Source: an uncultured Lachnospiraceae bacterium
GTDB taxonomy: Bacteria; Bacillota; Clostridia; Lachnospirales; Lachnospiraceae
NCBI GenBank assembly: GCA_949740725.1
Contig: CATJIO010000107.1
Location: 1-64,000, forward strand
Length of the DNA: 64,000 nucleotides
Direction: 5' to 3'
Numbering within the stretch: position 1 is the stretch's first letter; each line of letters opens with the position of its first letter. Below, in pieces: positions 18,013 through 26,240 of this stretch. A program made the position numbers and the translations under genes. The notes below the pieces were generated by a model. It saw nothing but the letters and a program-made list of their open reading frames with translations. It was not told the DNA's origin and searched no databases.

Positions 18013-18753
18013 TCAATCGATCATCAGTTCATCCACTGTCACAAACCGCCATCCCTCTTTGGTCAGACGATCGATAATTTCCAGCGCGGCTTCTTCGGAA
18101 GAGCGAAAAATATCGTGCATCAAAATAATGTCCCCGTCCTCCACTTCCCTGCACACCTTTCCTGCAATTTGATTACTGCTTTGAGAACTCCAGTCCATGC
18201 TGTCCACATTCCACAGAACCGTTGTCAGATTCGTCCTGCACTCCAGCTCCTCATTCCAATCTCCATAAGGGGGACGCACATACTGCGGCCTCCTCCCAGT
18301 CAATTCCTCTATCATATCTCCAGTTCTTTCAAAAGCTGCGCATACTTCATCCGCCCCGGCTCTTGTGAGCTGCACATGTCGGTAACTGTGATTACCAATT
18401 AAATGCCCTTCCTCAGCAATCCGTTTGACAATCTCCTCCTTCCCTTCAATATTTTCTCCCATCAGAAAAAAGGTTACCTTTACTCCCCGCTCCTTTAACC
18501 CGTCCAGCAAGGCCGGCGTCCAAATATCATGCGGTCCGTCATCAAAGGTAAGGGCTACGGTTTTCCTTCCCGCCTCCCCTTGGGAGAAATCTATCCCTGC
18601 CCTTGCCCCTGCCTCTATGATTATTCTGCCCTTATTGCCGCCGTTATTTCGAAGCCATTCTGCCGAAAAATACCTGCTAATCCAGCTCCCCACCACCAGC
18701 AGGCACCACGCCGCCGCCATTCCCAGACAGACAGCGCGCAGCCATTTTCCCAT
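18013..18753 (-). CDS. Polysaccharide deacetylase, NodB-type, membrane anchored
   Basis: Carbohydrate esterase family 4 enzyme that removes N-acetyl groups from peptidoglycan or another glycan outside the cell. One N-terminal membrane segment (about residues 7-24) is followed by the NodB domain from residue 65: TFDDGPHD (catalytic base and metal Asp), GNHSYRH (metal His pair), RPPYGDW, and HDIF near the end. All five motifs are present, so it should be active. It resembles the B. subtilis PdaA/YlxY group, with involvement in sporulation or wall modification possible. It is monocistronic, and the upstream gene runs the other way. Confidence 0.92.
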   Translation of the reverse strand: MGKWLRAVCLGMAAAWCLLVVGSWISRYFSAEWLRNNGGNKGRIIIEAGARAGIDFSQGEAGRKTVALTFDDGPHDIWTPALLDGLKERGVKVTFFLMGENIEGKEEIVKRIAEEGHLIGNHSYRHVQLTRAGADEVCAAFERTGDMIEELTGRRPQYVRPPYGDWNEELECRTNLTTVLWNVDSMDWSSQSSNQIAGKVCREVEDGDIILMHDIFRSSEEAALEIIDRLTKEGWRFVTVDELMID

Positions 18754-18877
18754 TCTTATTCCCTTCTGCAGCCTGCCAGACTGCCTGCATTTTTATCATC
18801 ATATGCCCTATAATGTCCTGTTCATGACATAGGCTGTGGTTCACCGTTATTTTACTGGGAAAATTCCTTTTTCTTAC

Positions 18878-18906
18878 TTGACAAAATCTCCATAAGGATG
18901 TAATGT
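18878..18906 (+). promoter_or_regulatory. Candidate promoter of the 137-residue membrane protein
   Basis: TTGACA (18878-18883), 17 bases, TAATGT (18901-18906), about 100 bases before the start. Confidence 0.45.
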
Positions 18907-19004
18907 GGATTTCACAGAACAAAAGTTACACAGGTGCTGCCTCAAAGAAAATGGTTGTTAATCCGACCACGTTCTGGCACGAAAGCCCTGCGGAGGGAGG
19001 AAAA

Positions 19005-19418
19005 ATGAGTCCAGTAAAAGACACCTTTGCCAAAATCATCTGGGATATTATCGGTGGCCTGATTATTATCGGCATCCTGGCCTTCCTGGCACTTCAGCCC
19101 AGAAAAAATAATGATCACGACATGCGTTATGTAGAAATCCAGGTACAGCAAAAGGAAATTACGGAAATCGATGACGAGGCCGTTTACCTGATCCATACCA
19201 CAGACCGCGATGGAAACACAGAGATCTTCCAGATTACCAATTTGGCTCTGGCAGATCGCTTTGAAGAAGCCCAAGTTTATAAGGAGATTAAGACCGGAAA
19301 ATACTATAAGCTGCGGATCGCGGATAGTCAGGAGTATGGAAGCTATTATCCCAGCATCTGCGGAGCAGTCACCTTAATTGACGGCTTCCCTCCAGAAACT
19401 GCTGTCTCATCCCAGTAA
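19005..19418 (+). CDS. Single-pass membrane protein of unknown function
   Basis: 137 residues. One membrane helix lies at about residues 12-30 (IIWDIIGGLIIIGILAFLAL), then a soluble domain with alternating charged beta strands (EVRY-like, YVEIQVQQKEITEID, EIFQITNLALADRF, EIKTGKYYKLRIADSQ). I do not recognise the family. Start ATG 19005 follows the very strong GGAGGGAGG by four bases. The frame opens at 18903, but that part has no ribosome binding site and overlaps the promoter. It is followed by a strong bidirectional terminator and so is a single-gene transcript. Confidence 0.75.
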   Translation: MSPVKDTFAKIIWDIIGGLIIIGILAFLALQPRKNNDHDMRYVEIQVQQKEITEIDDEAVYLIHTTDRDGNTEIFQITNLALADRFEEAQVYKEIKTGKYYKLRIADSQEYGSYYPSICGAVTLIDGFPPETAVSSQ

Positions 19419-19446
19419 CCGCAAAATACACAAATATCCAAGAAAA

Positions 19447-19474
19447 CCGCCGGAGAACCGGCGGCTTTCTTTTA
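19447..19474. terminator. Bidirectional intrinsic terminator
   Basis: CCGCCGG (19447-19453), loop AGAA, CCGGCGG (19458-19464), followed by CTTTCTTTT on the plus strand. On the minus strand the stem is followed by TTTTCTT, so it also ends the tagaturonate reductase transcript. Confidence 0.85.
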
Positions 19475-19503
19475 TCTCTATACTATTTTTAACCCATGGA
19501 GCT

Positions 19504-20844
19504 TTAATTATTTAACACAACTTTATAAGCCTCTGCCATGCCTTTTTCCTGAATCAGGTCATAATACTCCTGAACCATAGGAATCATATCGGTTAAATCT
19601 GCCTGCCAGTAATCCTGCCTCTTCATAATCTCTTCCACCGAAGCCGTCTTCATAAAGCTCATAATCTCTTCCCCGTCATTAGCTTTATCGGTACGGTAGA
19701 AGGCAATCAGGCTGGCCATGGAGAAGGTCAGCGCTGCCGGGTATTTTCCGAACTTCTCTTTATACTCTAAAATCGTAGGCAGCACACGCACTTGGAACTT
19801 GCTCACAGAGTTTAATGCGATACTAAGGAGCATGTGCTTGATAAATGGATTAGAAAACCGCTCCAGCACATCTTTGGCAAATTTCACATCGATCTCACTG
19901 TTTCCTAAAGTAGGTACGATCTCATCAAACAGGCACCTCTCCAGATATGACCGCACGGTCTCATCCTTTAAGCACTCTCCTACGGTCTCTAAACCATAAA
20001 GGTATGCTCCCAATACCATGGAGGTATGGCCGCCGTTCAGTATACGTACTTTTCTCTTTTTATAAGGCTTTACATCATCAGTCCACACGATATTGTATCC
20101 GGCCTTGTTAAATGGCAGCTCGTCTTCGTGATGTCCGCCGATAACCCACAGGTGGAAAATCTCAGCAGTATCAATTAGATTATCCTGATATCCGATCTGT
20201 TTCGTCAGCTCCTCTACCTCGTCTCTTGGATAGCCGGTTACAATCCGATCTACTAAGGTACTGCAGAAATCATTCTCCTGTTCCAGCCAATTTTTAAATT
20301 CATCGCCTAACTCCCACAGATCTGCGTACTTTAATACACAGGCCTTTAAGTTCGCGCCATTCTCATCAATCAACTCACAGGGAAGGAGAATCATTCCTTT
20401 CAGCCCGGCCTGAAAGCGTTTATATAAGAACTGTGTTAACTTTGCCGGGTAAGACTTGGGCGGCATATCCGTCAGCTTCTCTGTGCCTAAATACTCGATT
20501 CCCGCTTCTGTCGTATTGGAAACCAGCACTCGCAGTTCCGGATTTTCTGCCAAGGCGATGTACTCCTCATATTGGGTATAGGGATTTAATGCTCTGGAAA
20601 TCGACGTAATATGGGTGTGCTCATTTACCACTTGTCCATTCTCAATGCCCCTGAGAAATAAATTATACTCGCAGTTCTGATCTGCAAGCATCTGGCACAT
20701 CCCTTTTTCAATTGGCTGTACCACAACAATCTTTCCCTCGTATAATCCCTTCTCCTGCAGCTTGTGGAAGAAATAATCCACAAACCCCCGTAAAAATCCA
20801 CCCTCACCGAACTGAATTATTGTTTCTTTTGCTTGTGTGCTCAT
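19504..20844 (-). CDS. uxaB: Tagaturonate reductase
   Basis: NAD-dependent polyol dehydrogenase-family enzyme reducing D-tagaturonate to D-altronate in galacturonate (pectin) catabolism. Residues 8-18 (IIQFGEGGFLRGF) are the Rossmann loop of this family, and the catalytic Lys segment RKVRILNGGHTSM (about residue 265-277) matches the mannitol dehydrogenase-family KxxxxNxxH signature. The length of 446 residues is close to the family norm. UxaB is preferred to fructuronate reductase UxuB on sequence feel, but activity on both is possible. No other uronate genes are in the window. GGAGG precedes the ATG. Two operator-like palindromes flank its promoter. Confidence 0.9.
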   Translation of the reverse strand: MSTQAKETIIQFGEGGFLRGFVDYFFHKLQEKGLYEGKIVVVQPIEKGMCQMLADQNCEYNLFLRGIENGQVVNEHTHITSISRALNPYTQYEEYIALAENPELRVLVSNTTEAGIEYLGTEKLTDMPPKSYPAKLTQFLYKRFQAGLKGMILLPCELIDENGANLKACVLKYADLWELGDEFKNWLEQENDFCSTLVDRIVTGYPRDEVEELTKQIGYQDNLIDTAEIFHLWVIGGHHEDELPFNKAGYNIVWTDDVKPYKKRKVRILNGGHTSMVLGAYLYGLETVGECLKDETVRSYLERCLFDEIVPTLGNSEIDVKFAKDVLERFSNPFIKHMLLSIALNSVSKFQVRVLPTILEYKEKFGKYPAALTFSMASLIAFYRTDKANDGEEIMSFMKTASVEEIMKRQDYWQADLTDMIPMVQEYYDLIQEKGMAEAYKVVLNN

Positions 20845-20865
20845 TCTTTGCTACCTCCATTGTTT

Positions 20866-20980
20866 TGTAAGTGCTTACATTTCATGCAATGTCGCGTTTT
20901 TACCGTGTTGTCTAGGCTTACTATACTACACTTTTTAAATAAAATCAATAGTTTTCGCGATCTTTTTGTAAGCACTTACA
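20866..20980 (-). promoter_or_regulatory. uxaB promoter with two flanking 14-bp operators
   Basis: On the minus strand -35 TTGATT (20948-20943), 17 bases, -10 TATAGT (20925-20920). The palindromes TGTAAGTGCTTACA (20866-20879) and TGTAAGCACTTACA (20967-20980) are exact reverse complements of each other, with centres 101 bp apart. One sits downstream of the start point and the other just upstream of the -35, an arrangement typical of repression by DNA looping with a LacI-family protein. The central bases TG or CA differ from the CG of a CcpA cre site. Confidence 0.7.
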
Positions 20981-21029
20981 TTTTTCTTTATAAAAAAAGA
21001 AACAGTCTCCAGGAAGGTATAAGCAAAAC

Positions 21030-21055
21030 GGTCCGGAGAATCTCCTCTCCGGACC
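21030..21055 (-). terminator. Hairpin terminator of the phosphoglucomutase gene
   Basis: GGTCCGGAGA and TCTCCGGACC form a 10-bp perfect stem with a six-base loop, 41 bases after the stop. On the minus strand GTTTTGC follows, a short T run. Confidence 0.6.
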
Positions 21056-21096
21056 TTACCCTCAGTGGATAAAGGGTAAATCTTACTTATTTCATA

Positions 21097-22833
21097 TTAC
21101 AGCATCTTATCTACCATGGCCTGTACCGCTTTGCCCATGGCGTCCGATTTGGCGTCTGCATTAGCTAGGGAGGTTCCCTTAATACCGTAATAAAACTTGA
21201 TCTTTGGTTCTGTTCCCGAAGGCCTTACGCACAGCCATGCTCCATCCTCTAAATCATAATACAGCACGTTGGACGCGGGAAGCCCTGTCGGCGTTACCTG
21301 TCCGGTAGCCATATCCTTGATGGTATCCAGCTTATAATCTCTGGCAGATACTACTTTATAGCCGCCTACCTCTGCCGGGGTATCATTCCGAAGAGTCTCC
21401 ATGATAGACTGGATCTTTGCCAACCCTTCGATTCCCTTTAAACCGATGGACTGAACTGCATCTTTATAATAGCCATACTTGTCGTACACGGCCACCATGG
21501 CATCCCACAGGGTCATCCCTTTCTCTTTATAGTACGCTGCCGCCTCGCACAGTGCCGCTGTAGCCGAAATCGCATCCTTATCCCGGGCATATGCTCCGAT
21601 CAGACAGCCGTAGCTCTCCTCCATACCGAATAAATAGCTTCCTTCTCCAGTCTGCTCATTCTTTAAAATCTCTTTCCCTATCCATTTAAAACCAGTAAGT
21701 ACTTCCACCAGCTGGCATCCATAATGCTTTGCAACTGCGTCTACCAGATTGGTGGTTACGATGGACTTCACCACCTGGCCGTCTCCAGGAATCTTTCCTG
21801 CTGCTGCCTTCTGACTCAGTACATACTCACAGAGAAGGGAACCAGACATATTCCCGGTTAGCGGAATATAGTCGCCAGATTTTGTATCCTTTACGTAAAC
21901 CCCAAGGCGGTCTGCATCCGGATCCGTGGCCAGCACCAAGTCTGCATCCTTTTCCTTTGCCAGCTTTAATCCCAGCTCAAAGGCTTCTTTTGCCTCCGGG
22001 TTCGGGTAGCTGACCGTAGGGAAGTCACCATTCGGAAGCTCCTGCTCCGGAACCACATACACATGCTCAAAACCTAATTCCTTCATCACTCTTCTAGCCG
22101 GAATATTTCCTGTGCCATGAAGTGGAGTATAAATAATGCGGATCTGATCCTGCATCTTGTCGATGGCTGCCTGATTTACCACTTGGGCCTTCACCTGGGC
22201 AATATACAGATCGTCGATATCCGCACCGATTACCTGATATAGACCAGCGGCCGCTGCGCTTGCCTCATCGGTAACCTTCACTGTGGATAAGTCCTCGATG
22301 GCCAGCACCTCTTCCGTAACACCTTTATCGTGAGGCGGCGTAAACTGAGCGCCATCCTCCCAGTATACTTTATAGCCATTATACTCCGGCGGGTTATGGC
22401 TTGCGGTAATATTAATCCCCGCGATACAGCCCAGCTGACGCACTGCAAAGGACAATTCCGGAGTGGGACGAAGCGATTCAAACTTATAAGCCTTGATTCC
22501 GTTTGCCGCCAGGGTCATCGCCGCCTCCATGGCAAATTCTGGAGACATATGGCGAGAATCATAAGCGATTGCCACTCCCTTGGAAGCGCCTCCCTGTTTG
22601 ATAATGTAATTTGCTAGTCCCTGTGTAGCCCGGCGGACTACATAAATATTCATCCGGTTAATTCCAGCCCCAATTACCCCCCGGAGTCCGGCTGTGCCAA
22701 ATTCTAGATCCATATAGAACCGCTCTTTAATCTCGTTCTCATTCCCGGCAATTCCTCGAAGCTCTTCCTTCGTCGCCTCATCAAAGTATGGATTTGATAA
22801 CCATTCATTGTAGATCTTCATATAATCCTTCAT
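21097..22833 (-). CDS. Alpha-D-phosphohexomutase (phosphoglucomutase type)
   Basis: Interconverts glucose 1- and 6-phosphate (or the mannose equivalents) in the cytosol. All family motifs are present in order: the AYDSRHMS segment, active-site TASHNPPEYNGYK with the phosphoserine (about residue 145), the metal loop ATDPDADRLG (about 300), sugar-binding GMEESYG (about 395) and the phosphate-binding RPSGTEPKIK near the C-terminus. The length of 578 residues matches the Firmicute PgcA type. ATG 22833 is used, with AAGG close by. ATG 22821 is an alternative. A leader of about 180 bases separates the start from a TATAAT element at 23017-23022. Confidence 0.95.
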   Translation of the reverse strand: MKDYMKIYNEWLSNPYFDEATKEELRGIAGNENEIKERFYMDLEFGTAGLRGVIGAGINRMNIYVVRRATQGLANYIIKQGGASKGVAIAYDSRHMSPEFAMEAAMTLAANGIKAYKFESLRPTPELSFAVRQLGCIAGINITASHNPPEYNGYKVYWEDGAQFTPPHDKGVTEEVLAIEDLSTVKVTDEASAAAAGLYQVIGADIDDLYIAQVKAQVVNQAAIDKMQDQIRIIYTPLHGTGNIPARRVMKELGFEHVYVVPEQELPNGDFPTVSYPNPEAKEAFELGLKLAKEKDADLVLATDPDADRLGVYVKDTKSGDYIPLTGNMSGSLLCEYVLSQKAAAGKIPGDGQVVKSIVTTNLVDAVAKHYGCQLVEVLTGFKWIGKEILKNEQTGEGSYLFGMEESYGCLIGAYARDKDAISATAALCEAAAYYKEKGMTLWDAMVAVYDKYGYYKDAVQSIGLKGIEGLAKIQSIMETLRNDTPAEVGGYKVVSARDYKLDTIKDMATGQVTPTGLPASNVLYYDLEDGAWLCVRPSGTEPKIKFYYGIKGTSLANADAKSDAMGKAVQAMVDKML

Positions 22834-23106
22834 CTGCCTTCACGCCTCCTGCTTTTCCTACCGTATCCAGACCTGGCAAATTTTCCATCCTTTTGTAAGT
22901 CTATGTACAATAACGAATCTCTTTTCACGGCTCTGCCTGTCTGCTTCCGGCATAAATTTTAGTTCGCCACAGCCGTAGCCTGAGCCACGGCAGATAGCTA
23001 ATAATGCACTTTTAACATTATACCATAGAAAAGCAAAAAAAGGAAAGTATACATGCATAAAAATCATCAAATTCCTTACCGCCTGAATCTTTACCTATTC
23101 CCCCGC
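22834..23106. other. Intergenic region with possible leader of the phosphoglucomutase gene
   Basis: The minus strand has TATAAT at 23022-23017 with only a weak -35 (TTCCTT). The following leader contains a hairpin of GCCGTGGC and GCTACGGC (22991-22984 with 22979-22972) around a four-base loop. A 70-codon frame (22858-23070) also crosses it, but its start overlaps the promoter and it has no ribosome binding site, so I do not call a gene. Confidence 0.4.
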
Positions 23107-24096
23107 TTACCCCTGTCCCTGCAGCTTCCACAAAAATTCTTTCCTGGCCTTTTCCTGCTCCTGCAGGCCCACGATCTTATCCATATTCCGCGCCGGAATC
23201 CAGGCCTTATTGGCATTAAAATAGTAATTAATCTGCTTCCAGTATTTTTCCGGGTACAAAAATAAATAGTATAAGCACTGGCGTTCCTTTTTCTCTAGTG
23301 GAAGTACTGCTTCGTAAGACTCCAGCATATCCATCCCCAGTCCAAGGTTCCAGTTATGCTTTTCCATCGCCTTTCGGATAAATCGATATAGATCTTCCAT
23401 CTGAAGTCCCATATGCAAGCGGTTATATTCCACCACTGCCACATAGGAATCCCCCATCAGAACATGGTGATGGTCCAAATCCCCATGGCAGAGGAAACGC
23501 GGCTCCTTTCCGATCCCCCATAAGCCGGAAATTCCCTCTGCGGCCTCCTTTGCCTGCTCAAAAAATTGCTGGAAGCTCTTCATCACACATAGTTCAAAAT
23601 CTGATTTCTTTCTCTTTCCCCGAATATAGGTCCTGGCTCGTTTCAATTCCCGGTTGTGCCGCTCCATGTCCTGGATCGCTAGGCTAGGAAGGGTAGAGCC
23701 CATAGCCCACTCCTCCTGAAAGGGAATTTCCCGAAGGCTTTTGTGCATTAAGGCGATGGCTTCCACCGCCTGACAAACCTCCCTTCCATCCTTTAAGCTG
23801 CACTCCCGATCTCCATACCAGTCCTTTAGGATAAAGCCAGTTCCATCCTCTGCCGTGGTAAGAAGCCGCCCTTCTTGATTCCTTACATACTGATCTACTG
23901 CCAGGCCCGTCTGCTCCTTCAGCCGGCTGATCACCTGATCCTCAAACTCCAGACGCCTAATCGTGCCTTGATATTCCCGCAGGCTTTTCATACCCTGATC
24001 TGTCTCGCAAATCCAGGCTCCACGCCCTTTCCTTACCCCATTCACCTGAAGCCCATACTGCTTCAAAACCTCCTCGTACCGATCACTTATGGCCAT
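23107..24096 (-). CDS. CotS-like aminoglycoside phosphotransferase-family kinase
   Basis: Protein kinase-like fold of the APH/choline kinase family, resembling the spore coat kinases CotS and YutH. The catalytic-loop motif LCHGDLDHHHVLM is near residue 205, with a degenerate metal segment (VVEYNRLHMGLQMEDLYRF) where the usual D of IDFDxxxxG is replaced by E. Clostridial CotS relatives are sporulation proteins. Start ATG 24096 follows AGGGGGAA by seven bases. The frame opening at 24153 would add 19 residues without a ribosome binding site (329 residues used). Whether it is catalytically active is uncertain. Confidence 0.8.
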   Translation of the reverse strand: MAISDRYEEVLKQYGLQVNGVRKGRGAWICETDQGMKSLREYQGTIRRLEFEDQVISRLKEQTGLAVDQYVRNQEGRLLTTAEDGTGFILKDWYGDRECSLKDGREVCQAVEAIALMHKSLREIPFQEEWAMGSTLPSLAIQDMERHNRELKRARTYIRGKRKKSDFELCVMKSFQQFFEQAKEAAEGISGLWGIGKEPRFLCHGDLDHHHVLMGDSYVAVVEYNRLHMGLQMEDLYRFIRKAMEKHNWNLGLGMDMLESYEAVLPLEKKERQCLYYLFLYPEKYWKQINYYFNANKAWIPARNMDKIVGLQEQEKARKEFLWKLQGQG

Positions 24097-24276
24097 GGAT
24101 ATTCCCCCTTGCGTTTCTAGTGTGCTGGCCACCTGAGAAATCATTCTGCGCAATGAGTCCGAGTGTCAAGCAGTCAGCACACCAGTATTCCTGCATATTG
24201 CGCATCATCTCTGATTAGCTACTTCCAAACTATGAAACAAGGGGCCAGATTATACCAGTCAATTTTCTCAGGGCAA

Positions 24277-25221
24277 CTATGTACTGTGGAGCATAACTGC
24301 ATTCTTTATGGCCTTTTCCATCACCTCTGCAGCCAATGTGCCTGCTAGATTTACATCTGCCTCCACCTCTCCTGTGGCAGCGGCATAAATCGTATCTCCG
24401 TCTGCCATGGTTCCCACAGGATAAATACATCGGCTATACCCGCTACGCGCCATGGAGGCGATCTTATTCATCTCAGCCTTGGAAAAGTTTCCATTGGTGA
24501 TCACTGCCCCGATGGTAGTATTACGATTAAATAAATCCCTTCTCTGGCTGATGGCGTAAAGCTCACTGCAGGAATCTCCGAATCCCTCTCCCCCTTCCCC
24601 GCGAAGTCCCGCCAGCTTTTTCCCGGTTCTTGGATCGACAACGTCTCCCACCGCGTTCACCACCACTACAGCTGCCATCTGAAGTGCCCCTACCGCCGCC
24701 CCATAAATCCCAAGCCCAGATTTCATTGCCCGGGCCATACCACAGAGTTTCCCTACCGTGGCGCCGGTTCCGCCGCCGATGCTTCCCTGAAGGGGTTCAT
24801 TTTTCTCTGCATTTACACAGGCGCGATATCCCATCGCTCCATCAGGCCGCACGTCTGCCCTGCCGATACCCAGGTCATAGATACAGGACTGGCAGACTAA
24901 GGGCACTTTGGCAAAACCTGTCTCATAACCGATTCCCCGCTCCTCTAAATAGCGCATCACCCCGTCCGATGCCGCCAGTCCAAAGGCTGAGCCTCCAGAT
25001 AGCACGATGGCATTCACTGAATTATCCGCAGTAAGGGGCAGAGCCAGGGGCGTCTCCCGGGAGGCCGGCCCACCTCCGCTGATATCTACCCCCACCTTCG
25101 CCCCCTGGTCAAACAAAAGCACGGTGACCCCGGTCATGGCCTCCTCATCTTGGGCGTTTCCTATGCGAAGCCCTTTGATCTCTGTAATGGAAATTTCTTT
25201 CACCCCATAACTTGTCTCCAT
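24277..25221 (-). CDS. P1-family (DmpA/BapA-type) Ntn hydrolase peptidase
   Basis: A self-cleaving N-terminal nucleophile aminopeptidase of MEROPS clan PE. The family pattern is clear: GVTVLLFDQGAKVGVDISGGGPASRETPL, IVLSGGSAFGLAASDGVMRYLEERGIGY, then GGTGATVGKLCGM and the cleavage site FNRNTTIGAVITNG, where family enzymes are cut before the hydroxyl residue (Thr235). Family members cleave D-amino acid amides or beta-peptides, and the natural substrate here is unknown. It may be a nylon-oligomer hydrolase-like (NylC-like) protein instead. AGGAGG lies eight bases before the ATG. A terminator upstream separates it from the ECF gene. Confidence 0.88.
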   Translation of the reverse strand: METSYGVKEISITEIKGLRIGNAQDEEAMTGVTVLLFDQGAKVGVDISGGGPASRETPLALPLTADNSVNAIVLSGGSAFGLAASDGVMRYLEERGIGYETGFAKVPLVCQSCIYDLGIGRADVRPDGAMGYRACVNAEKNEPLQGSIGGGTGATVGKLCGMARAMKSGLGIYGAAVGALQMAAVVVVNAVGDVVDPRTGKKLAGLRGEGGEGFGDSCSELYAISQRRDLFNRNTTIGAVITNGNFSKAEMNKIASMARSGYSRCIYPVGTMADGDTIYAAATGEVEADVNLAGTLAAEVMEKAIKNAVMLHST

Positions 25222-25252
25222 ATGATTATCCTCCTAGTTTAATTCTGCAGTT

Positions 25253-25296
25253 ATAAAAAGCGGCTTTGGGGAGATTACCGCCTCCCCAAAGCCGCT
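25253..25296 (-). terminator. Strong terminator of the ECF S-component gene
   Basis: AGCGGCTTTGGGGA (25259-25272) and TCCCCAAAGCCGCT (25283-25296) form a 14-bp perfect stem. On the minus strand the stem is followed by TTTTTATAA, 15 bases after the stop. Confidence 0.9.
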
Positions 25297-25310
25297 GCCA
25301 TACAAATCAA

Positions 25311-25916
25311 TCATCCCATCCGAAGAGCTAGGGCCAATGTGCGGGATACCACGCTGGCGATCACCGTGCACACTGCCGCCTCGATGATTCCTTGAACCCC
25401 CACAAACACAATCACAAACATGAGGGGATTGGAGGCGCCCAGCTTCTGTGCCAGTCCCTGAATATACTCCGTATGGTAAAATATCAGCACCAGCGCAGAC
25501 ATAAAGAGCAGAGTATTTAGCAGAGGGCACGCCAGGCTGGCAGCAAAATAGGGAATATTCTTCGATAATTTCCGCACAGTCTGAAATAGCAAACCACAGA
25601 GCCACCCCTCTAATACCCGGGGCAGAATACAGGTCACTGCCGTCCCCAAAGGACTGATGCCAAATAAAATGGTGCCAAAGCCGCCTCCGCTCATGCTCTG
25701 CAGAAAGCTGGTCAGTCCAAAGGCCAGCCCGCATATGGCTCCTGCCTTCGGTCCCAGGATAATCGCACCCACGGCCACCGGAACAGTCAAAAAGGTGATG
25801 GAAAGCCCTGGCGTCCTGAGATAGCCCAGAGGGGTAAAGGCCATCACAAAAATAATGGCCACCATTAGCGCCAACTCTACCATATAGAGGGTCTTTGCTG
25901 AGTTACTGTTTTTCAT
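25311..25916 (-). CDS. ECF transporter S component (vitamin or cofactor uptake)
   Basis: Substrate-capture membrane protein of an energy-coupling factor transporter. The 201 residues hold six predicted helices: about 10-30, 33-52 (PGLSITFLTVPVAVGAIILGP), 55-75, 85-110, 118-140 and 160-190. The first-half AAL/GPKAG-type loops and Gly-rich LTSFLQSMSGGGFGT resemble pantothenate-type S components, but the ligand is not readable. No ECF ATPase or T component is adjacent, so it likely uses the shared module. AAGGAG precedes ATG 25916 by seven bases. The frame opening at 25952 adds 12 basic residues. It is transcribed alone with a long leader. Confidence 0.82.
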   Translation of the reverse strand: MKNSNSAKTLYMVELALMVAIIFVMAFTPLGYLRTPGLSITFLTVPVAVGAIILGPKAGAICGLAFGLTSFLQSMSGGGFGTILFGISPLGTAVTCILPRVLEGWLCGLLFQTVRKLSKNIPYFAASLACPLLNTLLFMSALVLIFYHTEYIQGLAQKLGASNPLMFVIVFVGVQGIIEAAVCTVIASVVSRTLALALRMG

Positions 25917-25929
25917 CGTTTCTCTCCTT

Positions 25930-26226
25930 TTTCGTCTGATAAAACGGCGCACAAAGCGTCCCCTGCTTTTCAGACATTTTTTATTCTGGGGATGAGAGAA
26001 GAACGTTTTCAGAAACAGAGTACCCTTTCGTCTCCAGGAATCCAGATTCCACCGGCTGAGGACTGAGGGCGCTCAAATCAAGAAGTGCATCAGAAAAGCT
26101 GCCCGGATAAATGGGCAGAATAGGTAAAAAGTTGCAGCCGCAAAGGGTCTGCACTTCCCAAAAATAATATCAAGTACCAAATGCTTATAGCTGATGCGTT
26201 TTCTTGCGAATAACGTTCTTCTATAA
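25930..26226 (-). ncRNA. Candidate structured leader RNA of the ECF S-component gene
   Basis: A TATAAT stands upstream at 26244-26239, overlapping the end of cca. Within the leader, AGAAGAACGTT (26222-26212) is perfectly complementary to AACGTTCTTCT (26007-25997), closing about 225 nt. Inside are GCATCAG (26197-26191) with CTGATGC (26093-26087), GAAGTGCA (26157-26150) with TGCACTTC (26089-26082), ACCCTTT (26148-26142) with AAAGGGT (26028-26022), and local hairpins CTGCCC/GGGCAG and GGAATC/GATTCC. The first two inner pairs share three bases and exclude each other, and the second and third cross (pseudoknot order). GTCTGA/TCAGAC (25975-25970, 25939-25934) sits next to the ribosome binding site. 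I do not recognise a known class; the RNA call is inference. Confidence 0.5.
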
Positions 26227-26240
26227 AAAATGCATATATA

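Noticed and set aside
20866..20980. CcpA cre sites
   Set aside because: The length and halves match, but the central CG of cre (TGNAANCGNWNNCA) is replaced by TG or CA, and the pair is arranged for looping.
22858..23070. 70-codon gene on the minus strand before phosphoglucomutase
   Set aside because: It starts upstream of the only likely promoter, has no ribosome binding site and no recognisable motif.
25952..26240. Known riboswitch (TPP, FMN, cobalamin, lysine, THF)
   Set aside because: No CTGAGA, no GGTG..CCGACxGT pair, no AGAGGTGC or similar core sequences could be found; kept as an unassigned structured leader.
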